This document shows positions 1 through 5,498 of a stretch of DNA of 6,322 nucleotides, piece by piece; within the stretch, counting starts at the first letter, position 1; the number at the start of each line of letters is the position of its first letter. Below the pieces are notes generated by a model, which was not told the DNA's origin, searched no databases, and saw only the letters and a program-made list of their open reading frames with translations. This stretch comes from Eubacteriales bacterium (GTDB lineage Bacteria; Bacillota; Clostridia; Peptostreptococcales; Anaerovoracaceae): positions 1 through 6,322 of the forward strand of contig JAQUYZ010000108.1 in assembly GCA_028691625.1 (NCBI GenBank), in the 5' to 3' direction. Both the position numbers and the translations under genes were made by a program.

Positions 1-577
1 CATACACCCCTTTGATTTCAGTAAGCAACTGTAAGAAGGCTTCTTTTGCAAGACCGGATTCCTTCCAGCGGCTGTGAGCCTCACAGACTTCAAGGAGTAC
101 CTCTTCTCCATCACCGATCATAAAGAAATCAACAATATCCGCAAGGGGTTCCGGGTTGAAAGCGCAAGGACCGCCTGCTGCGATAAAAGGATCGTGTTCA
201 TCCCGGTCGACACTTTTATATGGGATACTGCCCAGATCCAGCATATTGATGATATTGCTGAAGGACAGTTCATATTGCAGGGTAAAGCCCAGAATATCAA
301 GGTCTTTTACAGGTGATTTCGTTTCCAGCGTGAATAAAGGAAGCCCCTCCTTTCTCATCAGAGCTTCCATGTCCGGCGCAGGCGCCAAAACTCGTTCACA
401 GTAGACTGTGTCCATTCGATTCAGAAGATGATAGATGATCTGCAGCCCTAAATAGGACATGCCGATTTCGTAGGTATCGGGAAAGGCAAAACCAAATCTT
501 GTCTTGATTTGAGAAAGATCTTTTTTTGTCATATTCCATTCTCCGCCCGTATATCTGGCAGGTTTCTCAACACGCAT
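1..577 (-). CDS. B12-binding/radical SAM protein, TIGR03960-like (N-terminal part, runs off left edge)
   Basis: This is the first 192 residues of a larger protein that continues past the left edge. I translated it from the minus strand. It carries KPARYTGGEWN at residues 5-15, FAFPDTYEIGMSYLGLQ at 30-46, and GGPCAFNPEPLAD at 135-147 followed by FFMIGDGEE at 151-159. These match my memory of the N-terminal region of the TIGR03960 family, which has a B12-binding-like domain followed by a radical SAM domain. The CxxxCxxC cluster motif would lie beyond the window. In Clostridia the family usually neighbours a DUF2344 protein, RNase G and rplU; its substrate is not established to my knowledge. The start is uncertain. 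The ATG at 577 keeps the conserved KPARY motif but has no good Shine-Dalgarno and follows directly on an in-frame TAA. An ATG at 610 has a good site (GGAGAGA) but hits that TAA after ten codons. A third ATG at 532 has GGAG upstream but would remove the conserved motif. The family call is firm; the start and intactness are not. Confidence 0.85.
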   Translation of the reverse strand, partial: MRVEKPARYTGGEWNMTKKDLSQIKTRFGFAFPDTYEIGMSYLGLQIIYHLLNRMDTVYCERVLAPAPDMEALMRKEGLPLFTLETKSPVKDLDILGFTLQYELSFSNIINMLDLGSIPYKSVDRDEHDPFIAAGGPCAFNPEPLADIVDFFMIGDGEEVLLEVCEAHSRWKESGLAKEAFLQLLTEIKGVY

Positions 578-610
578 TTATAACTTGTCCAGCTCTTGTG
601 TGATTGTCAT
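578..610 (-). other. Ten-codon reading frame ending in TAA directly before the radical SAM ATG
   Basis: The minus strand reads MTITQELDKL and then TAA, in the same frame as the radical SAM protein, and the TAA abuts the ATG at 577. A Shine-Dalgarno-like GGAGAGA lies four bases before the ATG at 610. The peptide resembles the short variable N-terminus that family members carry before the VEKPARY motif. It may therefore be the original N-terminus cut by a nonsense codon, or a short upstream frame that feeds ribosomes to the adjacent ATG by termination-reinitiation. A base-calling error is a third possibility. Confidence 0.5.
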
Positions 611-680
611 TGATTCTCTCCGTTTCTTTTCGAGGTCAAAAGGGCCCTTTCTATTACTGTTATGATCTTTTTCTGATCTA

Positions 681-1541
681 TTATTCCTGGCGCTTGTAAT
701 CCAACAGCTTTCTGAAGTCCGCATAGATGCCGCAATAGTAGATGCCGCTCAACAACTCGGTCTCCGACAGCTGGCCCTTATATTTTCCCTTGTCGTTGAC
801 GATGGTGAACAGGATGCTATCCAATGGTTTGTATTGCTCGATGATTTTTACTGCCTTCATGTTTTCCTTGCAGACCAGAATCCTGGGAGTGCCTTTTTTC
901 TTACCTTCCTCGATATTTCTTGTGATTTTATAGAAAACAAAACCGTTGTCCTGTTTTCGCGCAACATACAGATTGACTGCCAAAGCGCACAGGAGAAGGT
1001 TCAATACATTATATTGTACCAAGTAAATGCCTAAAAAGAAAAGGAAAACTGCAAATAACATAGAAAAAAACCGGGAAATTTTTTGTGATCTGCCGTAACC
1101 GAGAAAGACTGCCAAATAAAGATCTGTGATTTTACCTCCGTCAAGGGGATAAAAAGGCATTAAATTATAGAGGGCCAGAACTGCATTGGCGAGAATCAAC
1201 GGCACTAGTGCCGGTAAATAAAAATAGAGATAGAAACCATACAGTAAAAAAGCCATTAGGATGTTAAAGAATGGCCCGGAAAGGTGTATGAGCAGCTCGT
1301 CGCGCGGCTTGACAACGCCTTCTCTGATATGCAGGACACCGCCAAAAAGGCCGAAGGAAATTTTCTCCGGCGTATAACCCAATCTTAATGCGGTTACCCT
1401 GTGGACCAATTCGTGGCAAAAGGAAAACAGTACTGAGGCAGCAGCAAAAACAGCATTTCCGGACAGCACAATGAAAAGCATCAGCAGAAATAAGGAAAAA
1501 TGCAATTCAATCTTCGTATGAAAAATCTGAAATTCAATCAT
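681..1541 (-). CDS. spoIVFB: SpoIVFB-like M50 intramembrane zinc metalloprotease
   Basis: This 286-residue protein is close to the length of Bacillus SpoIVFB (288 residues by my recollection). The zinc site HELVH is at residues 43-47 in a hydrophobic segment, the same numbering as in B. subtilis. The second metal motif, YNLMPFYPLDGG, is at 125-136, with D134 as the likely third ligand. Hydrophobic segments at about 15-50, 87-126 and 155-192 support a multi-pass membrane protein. Residues from about 205 onward form a soluble tail, probably the CBS-like domain of this subfamily. In Bacilli, SpoIVFB cleaves pro-sigma-K in the mother-cell membrane around the forespore and is held inactive by SpoIVFA. 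The gene starts 8 bases after the SpoIVFA-like stop. The ATG at 1541 has no recognisable Shine-Dalgarno, so translational coupling to the upstream gene is likely. The motif has Val where HELGH is more usual. Family assignment is strong; the sporulation role is inferred from the paired neighbour. Confidence 0.88.
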   Translation of the reverse strand: MIEFQIFHTKIELHFSLFLLMLFIVLSGNAVFAAASVLFSFCHELVHRVTALRLGYTPEKISFGLFGGVLHIREGVVKPRDELLIHLSGPFFNILMAFLLYGFYLYFYLPALVPLILANAVLALYNLMPFYPLDGGKITDLYLAVFLGYGRSQKISRFFSMLFAVFLFFLGIYLVQYNVLNLLLCALAVNLYVARKQDNGFVFYKITRNIEEGKKKGTPRILVCKENMKAVKIIEQYKPLDSILFTIVNDKGKYKGQLSETELLSGIYYCGIYADFRKLLDYKRQE

Positions 1542-1549
1542 CGCAAGTG

Positions 1550-2206
1550 TTAAAATTCAATATATTCTGCCGGATTTACAATTTCATCCTCGGCCCATAG
1601 TTCAAAGCTTAGATGACCGTTGTTTTCCGGCCTGATTGAGGCGATCAACTGACCCTTTTTTACTTTCTCCAGCGATTCCACATAGATTTGGCTGCACCCG
1701 CCGTAAATCGAGACGATATCATCCCCATGAACGATTTTAATAAAGTTACCATACTGGCTGCTCTCGCCAATTTCGGAAACGATACCGCCTCCCACCGAAA
1801 AGACCTGCAACTCCTGATCGGATTGAAATTTCAAACCTCGCTCAAAGCCGCTCTGTTCATTCTCGAAATAACCGTTTTTTTCGCCAAAGGTAGATATGAT
1901 TGCAGCCTCATCAGCAGGCGGAGAAAAAGCAAGCCTGGATCCGCTTTTCTGAAATGCGGAGGCAACGGATTCGGGTATCTCTTTCACCTTGCCGGCAAGC
2001 TCTTTTGCAGATTGAAAAATTTCAGCAACTCTGTAATCGCGGTCCAATCTTGCCTGAATCTGTTCAAGCCCCTGATTCACGATCGCTATGTCCATTTTTT
2101 TAATCACAATGACTAAAAGCACAATAATAATGCAGACCAACAGCTGCTTTATGATCGTGGCCCCGTAATTTCTCCTTTTTCTCATCATTCTTCTGCTTCG
2201 ATACAT
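1550..2206 (-). CDS. spoIVFA: SpoIVFA-like membrane protein with degenerate M23 (LytM) domain
   Basis: The protein has 218 residues from the chosen start. A basic cytoplasmic N-terminus ([10 protein letters not shown]) is followed by one membrane segment at about residues 18-36, a helical linker to about 90, and an M23-type beta domain at about 100-215. The zinc ligands of an active LytM domain are lost: the HxGxD position reads ERGLK (122-126) and the HxH position reads HLS (198-200). It is therefore probably not a peptidase. This architecture and the next-door SpoIVFB-like protease point to SpoIVFA, which in Bacilli anchors and inhibits SpoIVFB until the forespore signal protease SpoIVB acts. 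I chose the ATG at 2206 because AAGGAGG lies eight bases upstream. A longer frame from a TTG at 2233 would translate that ribosome binding site itself and has none of its own. The Shine-Dalgarno is buried in a hairpin (separate entry). Confidence 0.8.
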   Translation of the reverse strand: MYRSRRMMRKRRNYGATIIKQLLVCIIIVLLVIVIKKMDIAIVNQGLEQIQARLDRDYRVAEIFQSAKELAGKVKEIPESVASAFQKSGSRLAFSPPADEAAIISTFGEKNGYFENEQSGFERGLKFQSDQELQVFSVGGGIVSEIGESSQYGNFIKIVHGDDIVSIYGGCSQIYVESLEKVKKGQLIASIRPENNGHLSFELWAEDEIVNPAEYIEF

Positions 2207-2256
2207 AAAAAAAACCTCCTTGTCTCTGCTCAATTAAGCATATTAACGAGGAGGTT
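2207..2256 (-). terminator. Terminator-like hairpin that sequesters the spoIVFA ribosome binding site
   Basis: Read on the minus strand, AACCTCCT (2249-2256) is the perfect complement of AGGAGGTT (2213-2220). One mismatch and two further pairs (GT/AC) extend the stem, and an inner TGCT/AGCA pairing lies near the tip. The 3' arm runs into a tract of T (2207-2214) that ends directly at the ATG of the SpoIVFA-like gene. The shape is that of an intrinsic terminator after the HD gene. The 3' arm is at the same time the Shine-Dalgarno of the next gene, and the 5' arm mimics the anti-Shine-Dalgarno of 16S rRNA. It should limit transcription past the HD gene, translation of spoIVFA, or both. The pairing is read directly from sequence; the function is inferred. 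Confidence 0.7.
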
Positions 2257-2262
2257 AAAATA

Positions 2263-2790
2263 TTACTTCGATATCAGGGAATCGATGGAGGTGCCGATCC
2301 TCTTTTCAATCCTTCGGATCATTGCTTTATTATCTTTAATCCTTTCACTGATGCGTTCCACGGCTTCCTGGTTCCCCTTGAATTTGTCAAGTATATATTG
2401 CATCCTTTTGTCCAGGCCCACATAGTGATCCTCCTTCACCATCCGATCGGAAAGACAGATGACGTCGGTCTCATTGATTTCTGTCTCATTGGGATTACAA
2501 TTATAAAACATATGAATCCTGATGATCTCAGCTTCCTTCTGATACCCCAGTTCAGACGCAATTTTCGCGCCGACTTCCCAATGCTTGTCTTCGACCCTGG
2601 CAATATCATGTATGAGCCCTGCCCCCCGGATCAGATCCAGATCAAGCGCACAGCCCTTATCGTTCAGCGCCTGACCGATTTTCAGCGCGGTGTCTGTAAC
2701 CTTGATGCAATGGCGGATTACGTGCTCCGGAGTCCCATAATTCTTTAACAATGCCAGGCACTCTTCTCTTGACGGATGATTATTTGACAT
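2263..2790 (-). CDS. HD-domain (HDIG-type) phosphohydrolase-like protein
   Basis: This 175-residue soluble protein carries a full set of HD-superfamily metal ligands: H27, the H61-D62 doublet in GLIHDIAR, H70, H93 (RIHMF) and D115 in CLSDRMVKED. The pattern TPEHVIRHC, then LDLDLIRGAGLIHDIAR, an LGY segment and a final D-R-M-V-K-E-D resembles the HD proteins, or HD domains, found with MobA/MocA-like nucleotidyltransferases. No such partner is in this window. HD proteins of this kind usually hydrolyse phosphate esters or nucleotides; the substrate cannot be told from sequence. It differs from YqeK, the HD protein often found near obgE. The ATG at 2790 is preceded by GGGAG at six bases. It is the first gene of the leftward unit, transcribed from an extended -10 promoter in the divergent region. 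Nothing suggests damage. The C-terminal 40 residues are charged and probably helical. Confidence 0.8.
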   Translation of the reverse strand: MSNNHPSREECLALLKNYGTPEHVIRHCIKVTDTALKIGQALNDKGCALDLDLIRGAGLIHDIARVEDKHWEVGAKIASELGYQKEAEIIRIHMFYNCNPNETEINETDVICLSDRMVKEDHYVGLDKRMQYILDKFKGNQEAVERISERIKDNKAMIRRIEKRIGTSIDSLISK

Positions 2791-2815
2791 AAGCTTCTCC
2801 CTGAAATTGATTTTA

Positions 2816-2846
2816 AATTATTATATCACATTTTCTGATAATAATT
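2816..2846. repeat. Inverted repeat spanning both divergent promoters (candidate operator)
   Basis: AATTATTAT (2816-2824) and ATAATAATT (2838-2846) are a perfect 9-bp inverted repeat with 13 bp between the arms, so the half-sites are 22 bp apart, about two helical turns. If two bases are looped out of the left arm, the match extends inward through TCA/TGA. The left arm overlaps the -10 of the leftward HD-gene promoter and the right arm overlaps the first two bases of the regulator's -35. A smaller repeat, AATTA-C-TAATT (2855-2865), lies between the regulator's -35 and -10. The region is very AT-rich, so chance symmetry is possible. Confidence 0.5.
2820..2828 (-). promoter_or_regulatory. Extended -10 promoter for the HD/spoIVFA/spoIVFB unit
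   Basis: On the minus strand the sequence reads TGATATAAT: a perfect TATAAT (2820-2825) with the TGn extension (2826-2828). No good -35 is found 16-18 bp upstream, as expected for extended -10 promoters. Transcription would start near 2813, leaving a leader of about 22 nt before the HD gene. Confidence 0.55.
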
Positions 2847-2873
2847 GACATTATAATTACTAATTGTTATAGT
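2845..2873 (+). promoter_or_regulatory. Sigma-A-type promoter of the XRE/S24-like regulator
   Basis: TTGACA (2845-2850), a 17-bp spacer and TATAGT (2868-2873) form a near-consensus housekeeping promoter on the plus strand. The expected start, near 2880, leaves an untranslated leader of about 97 nt before the regulator ATG at 2977. The -35 overlaps the right arm of the 2816-2846 inverted repeat, which would suit repression. Confidence 0.7.
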
Positions 2874-2976
2874 TAAGTTAATATTCAACAGCATATTCAC
2901 AGATTATTTAGCAGTTGGTCATCCGTTCGCCGTCTTTTAGATTTATGTGCGAATCAGTAAAGGAAGTGTTTGAATC

Positions 2977-3738
2977 ATGAGCTATGCAGAAATGCTGGAC
3001 GTTATCATATCGGAAAGCGAATTGTCTCTGAGACAGATCTCAAAGCTATGCACACAATTTGATATCAGTATTACTCCGTCTTACATATCACAGCTGAAAA
3101 ACGGCAAGCTTCCCCCTCCTTCTCCCGAGGTGTCTCTGGCATTGGCGAAGGTCTGCAACAGCAAGAACCAATCGCAGCTCGTCTTTCAAGGCTATATGGA
3201 AAAAGCACCGGAAGTGATCAGAGAATATATGCTGGCATCCTCTCAGCTGAACAGAATCATGTTGGAATCTCTCTGCAAGTCAGAAAATAATACAATGTCA
3301 CAGGAATCAATTGATTACCTTCGCAACATGGATATCCTGTCCACACTGGAGATGTCATCAAGATACATCGGCACAGAGAATACTCTGACCTCATCCGATC
3401 TGATTCGAGAAATCACCTTATCCAGCGGAGGTGTTTCCAAGGTGCAGGCACAGGGCGACATGATCAACTTTTTCCTGGGCGATACCTCAATGAACCCGAC
3501 GATTCCGATCCATTCCTATATTTATATTCTGCCGACGAAGCTGGAATTATTAAAAGAACGCGATGTGATTGCATTCTATCCAAATAATCGAAAGCAGGCA
3601 ACTTTAAGAAGAATATTTTTTTCCAACGACAGGATTCTTCTGATTCCTGAGGATAAAACGTTCCAGATCTATATTATTGACAGTTTTGAGGATATCGATT
3701 ACATCGGAAAAGTTGTATCCTATAAGGTAGACTTATAA
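2977..3738 (+). CDS. XRE-family regulator with C-terminal S24/LexA-like domain, probably protease-dead
   Basis: The N-terminal domain (about residues 5-60) is a helix-turn-helix of XRE type: LSLRQISKLC, then PSYISQLKNGK (34-44) as the recognition helix. Residues about 65-150 form an unassigned linker. Residues about 155-253 look like the S24 fold of LexA and CI: GDTSMNPTIPIHS (168-180) matches the G-D-S-M-x-P motif with S171 as the expected nucleophile, and LKERDVIAFY (192-201) the next strands. Where LexA has T-V-K-R with the catalytic lysine, this protein reads T209-L-R-R, so the lysine appears replaced by arginine. The nearest lysine, K206, is out of register. Self-cleavage is therefore doubtful, and the domain may serve dimerisation or ligand sensing. 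The ATG at 2977 follows AAAGGAAG at ten bases. It is the only plus-strand gene here, divergent from the HD unit and convergent with obgE. Target genes are unknown; an SOS role is not supported. Confidence 0.75.
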   Translation: MSYAEMLDVIISESELSLRQISKLCTQFDISITPSYISQLKNGKLPPPSPEVSLALAKVCNSKNQSQLVFQGYMEKAPEVIREYMLASSQLNRIMLESLCKSENNTMSQESIDYLRNMDILSTLEMSSRYIGTENTLTSSDLIREITLSSGGVSKVQAQGDMINFFLGDTSMNPTIPIHSYIYILPTKLELLKERDVIAFYPNNRKQATLRRIFFSNDRILLIPEDKTFQIYIIDSFEDIDYIGKVVSYKVDL

Positions 3739-3755
3739 AAACATCCCATAAACAA

Positions 3756-3786
3756 GCCGGCTCATTGAATTGAGCCGGCACTTTTT
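3756..3786. terminator. Bidirectional intrinsic terminator between regulator and obgE
   Basis: A perfect 9-bp stem, GCCGGCTCA (3756-3764) with TGAGCCGGC (3771-3779), encloses a six-base loop. On the plus strand it is followed by a T tract (3782-3786), a good terminator for the regulator. On the minus strand the 3' side is only moderately T-rich, so termination of obgE transcripts is likely but weaker. The T tract reaches into the obgE stop codon. Confidence 0.85.
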
Positions 3787-5074
3787 ATTCATCGATATAT
3801 TCAAATTCATAATCAAAGACGCGGATGGTATCACCCTCGCTTAGACCCATTTCCTTCAGCTTATCGATCGCTCCGTTCTTTTCGATATATTTATACAGGT
3901 AGCGCAAGGAGCCGAGATCATTAAAGTTGGTTGAGTTGAATATTTTTCTCAGCTGTTTGCCCTCAAGCGCATACCCGCCACCTGATCTGGAAGCGTAGAT
4001 CTCTCTGTAATCCGGGTCTTCCTTATCCTTATCAAAGTCAAAGAATTCGTAAATCTCTTCCTCCTGGGGCTCTTGTTCCAGTCTGTGAAGCTCCGCTGCA
4101 GCCGTGCCGAGGAGTTCCTTCACGCCCTGATTGATCGGTGCGGAAATCGGAAATACCTGATAGCCTTTCTCTTCCACATAGGTTTTGAACGCCAGATACT
4201 TTTCATTCTCCTCATCCAGCATGTCCATTTTATTGGCAGCTACCAGCTGAGGTTTTTTTATGAGTTTCTCACCAAAGGATGACAGTTCTTTATTGATTTT
4301 ATCAAAATCTTCAATGGGATCCCGCCCTTCCGAACCGGAGACGTCCACCACATGAATCAGCAGCTTTGTGCGTTCGATATGCTTGAGGAAATCAAGACCA
4401 AGCCCGGCTCCTGCGGAAGCCCCCTCAATCAGCCCGGGAATGTCCGCCATGACAAAGCTGGTATCAAAGATCTCCACCACACCGAGATTCGGGGTAATCG
4501 TTGTAAAATGATAGTTTGCAATTTTCGGATTTGCGCTGGTGCTGATTGCTAGGAGTGTTGACTTACCGACATTCGGAAAACCGATCAATCCGACATCGGC
4601 AATGAGCTTCAACTCCAATACTACATTTCTTGACTGGGCAAAGCCGCCGGCTTCCGCAAAATTAGGAGCTTGTCTGGTAGATGTTTTAAAATTTACATTC
4701 CCTTTTCCGCCTTTTCCGCCTCTTGCTGCCACAAAACTGTCGCCGCCATGGACCAGATCCTTCATGACAAGACCGGTTTCTTCATCGATCACTACGGTAC
4801 CCGGCGGAACTTTTATGACCAGGTTTTCTCCCTGTTTTCCAAACCGATTGTATTTCATGCCGTTTTGGCCGTTTTCTGCTTCGTATTTTCTTTTATAACG
4901 AAAATCCATCAATGTGCGAAGATTCGTGTCGGCCAGAAAGATGACATCTCCCCCTTTTCCGCCATCTCCCCCGTTCGGGCCTCCCTCCGGTACAAATGGT
5001 TCTCTTCGGAACGACACACAGCCGTCCCCGCCCTTTCCGGATTGGATAGATATTTTAGCTCTGTCTACAAACAT
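3785..5074 (-). CDS. obgE: GTPase ObgE/CgtA
   Basis: This 429-residue protein is full length for the family. The glycine-rich Obg fold spans about residues 1-158 (GKGGDG at 14-19, then PNGGDGGKGGD at 33-43). The GTPase domain has GFPNVGKS (G1, 165-172), TTITPNLG (switch I, 191-198), DIPG (G3, 211-214), NKMD (G4, 281-284) and SAP (G5, 311-313). The C-terminal OCT domain covers about 350-429 and ends in an acidic tail. Obg GTPases bind the 50S subunit late in assembly and are linked to stringent response and, in Bacillus, to sporulation onset. The ATG at 5074 is preceded by GGAGGT at six bases. The gene follows rpmA as in most bacteria, but a terminator hairpin lies between them and I see no convincing promoter of its own, so expression may depend on read-through. 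The usual downstream yhbY, nadD and yqeK genes are absent here; a convergent regulator takes their place. Confidence 0.97.
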   Translation of the reverse strand: MFVDRAKISIQSGKGGDGCVSFRREPFVPEGGPNGGDGGKGGDVIFLADTNLRTLMDFRYKRKYEAENGQNGMKYNRFGKQGENLVIKVPPGTVVIDEETGLVMKDLVHGGDSFVAARGGKGGKGNVNFKTSTRQAPNFAEAGGFAQSRNVVLELKLIADVGLIGFPNVGKSTLLAISTSANPKIANYHFTTITPNLGVVEIFDTSFVMADIPGLIEGASAGAGLGLDFLKHIERTKLLIHVVDVSGSEGRDPIEDFDKINKELSSFGEKLIKKPQLVAANKMDMLDEENEKYLAFKTYVEEKGYQVFPISAPINQGVKELLGTAAAELHRLEQEPQEEEIYEFFDFDKDKEDPDYREIYASRSGGGYALEGKQLRKIFNSTNFNDLGSLRYLYKYIEKNGAIDKLKEMGLSEGDTIRVFDYEFEYIDE

Positions 5075-5141
5075 TTTTTCACCTCCAAATTCTATATCCC
5101 CTTTTTCTTTCCGCTAAAACAGTGGTTTTGCCGTTTAGATT

Positions 5142-5170
5142 AAAAAGCCCCTATATAAATATAGGGGCTT
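5142..5170 (-). terminator. Intrinsic terminator or attenuator after rpmA, before obgE
   Basis: AAGCCCCTATA (5145-5155) pairs perfectly with TATAGGGGCTT (5160-5170): 11 bp with a four-base loop. On the minus strand the stem runs into TTTTT. It lies 12 bases beyond the rpmA stop and about 70 bases before obgE. It should terminate most rplU-rpmA transcripts and leave obgE on partial read-through. Confidence 0.85.
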
Positions 5171-5182
5171 ACTCATTTTGGC

Positions 5183-5443
5183 TTACGCTTCTTTTGGATA
5201 AACGCTAACTTTCTTTCTTGTTTTGTCGTATCGTTCGAACTTTACCGCTCCGTCGATCTTCGCAAACAAAGTATCGTCTCCGCCAATTCCTACATTATTT
5301 CCGGGATGAAATTTAGTCCCTCTTTGTCTGACCAAAATACTGCCTGCACTTACAACCTGACCATCGCCTCTTTTTACGCCCAATCGTTTCGCTGCACTAT
5401 CTCGACCATTCTTGGAGCTACCTACTCCTTTTTTACTTGCCAT
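5183..5443 (-). CDS. rpmA: Large ribosomal subunit protein bL27, form without the cleavable N-terminal extension
   Basis: This 86-residue protein has the bL27 core: [13 protein letters not shown] near the N-terminus, [11 protein letters not shown], then [19 protein letters not shown] and KFERYDK. bL27 sits near the peptidyl-transferase centre with its N-terminus reaching the P site. Most Firmicute forms begin with about nine residues (ending near QFFA) that the protease Prp removes. Here the protein begins MASKKGVGS, so the mature type of N-terminus is encoded directly. Extension upstream is impossible, because an in-frame TAG lies two codons before the ATG. AGGAGGT lies seven bases before the start. 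The gene follows rplU by 55 bases, with no prp gene in the gap. Confidence 0.97.
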   Translation of the reverse strand: MASKKGVGSSKNGRDSAAKRLGVKRGDGQVVSAGSILVRQRGTKFHPGNNVGIGGDDTLFAKIDGAVKFERYDKTRKKVSVYPKEA

Positions 5444-5498
5444 AGACTACACCTCCTTTTTTCCCTTGTGCTGTCTTTGCTCTATATTATGCCAAGGA

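Noticed and set aside
74..404. Plus-strand and antisense open frames over the radical SAM gene
   Set aside because: They overlap a frame with clear family motifs and show no recognisable domain or ribosome binding site.
638..650. Palindrome AAAGGGCCCTTT between spoIVFB and the radical SAM gene
   Set aside because: It has no loop and no T tract in the right place, so it is not a terminator; probably chance.
661..684. Short GATC...GATC pairing just after spoIVFB
   Set aside because: The stem is only about four bases with no following T run, too weak to call a terminator.
2207..2233. Longer start for the SpoIVFA-like protein at a TTG (2233)
   Set aside because: The added codons would be the AAGGAGG ribosome binding site and T tract of the ATG at 2206, and the TTG has no Shine-Dalgarno of its own.
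5087..5125. TATAGA-like -10 just before obgE
   Set aside because: It lies within a few bases of the Shine-Dalgarno and no acceptable -35 is found at normal spacing.
4539..5143. Plus-strand open frames opposite the N-terminal half of obgE
   Set aside because: Long frames opposite the glycine-rich Obg domain are a composition effect; their translations are low-complexity Phe/Pro/Ser stretches.
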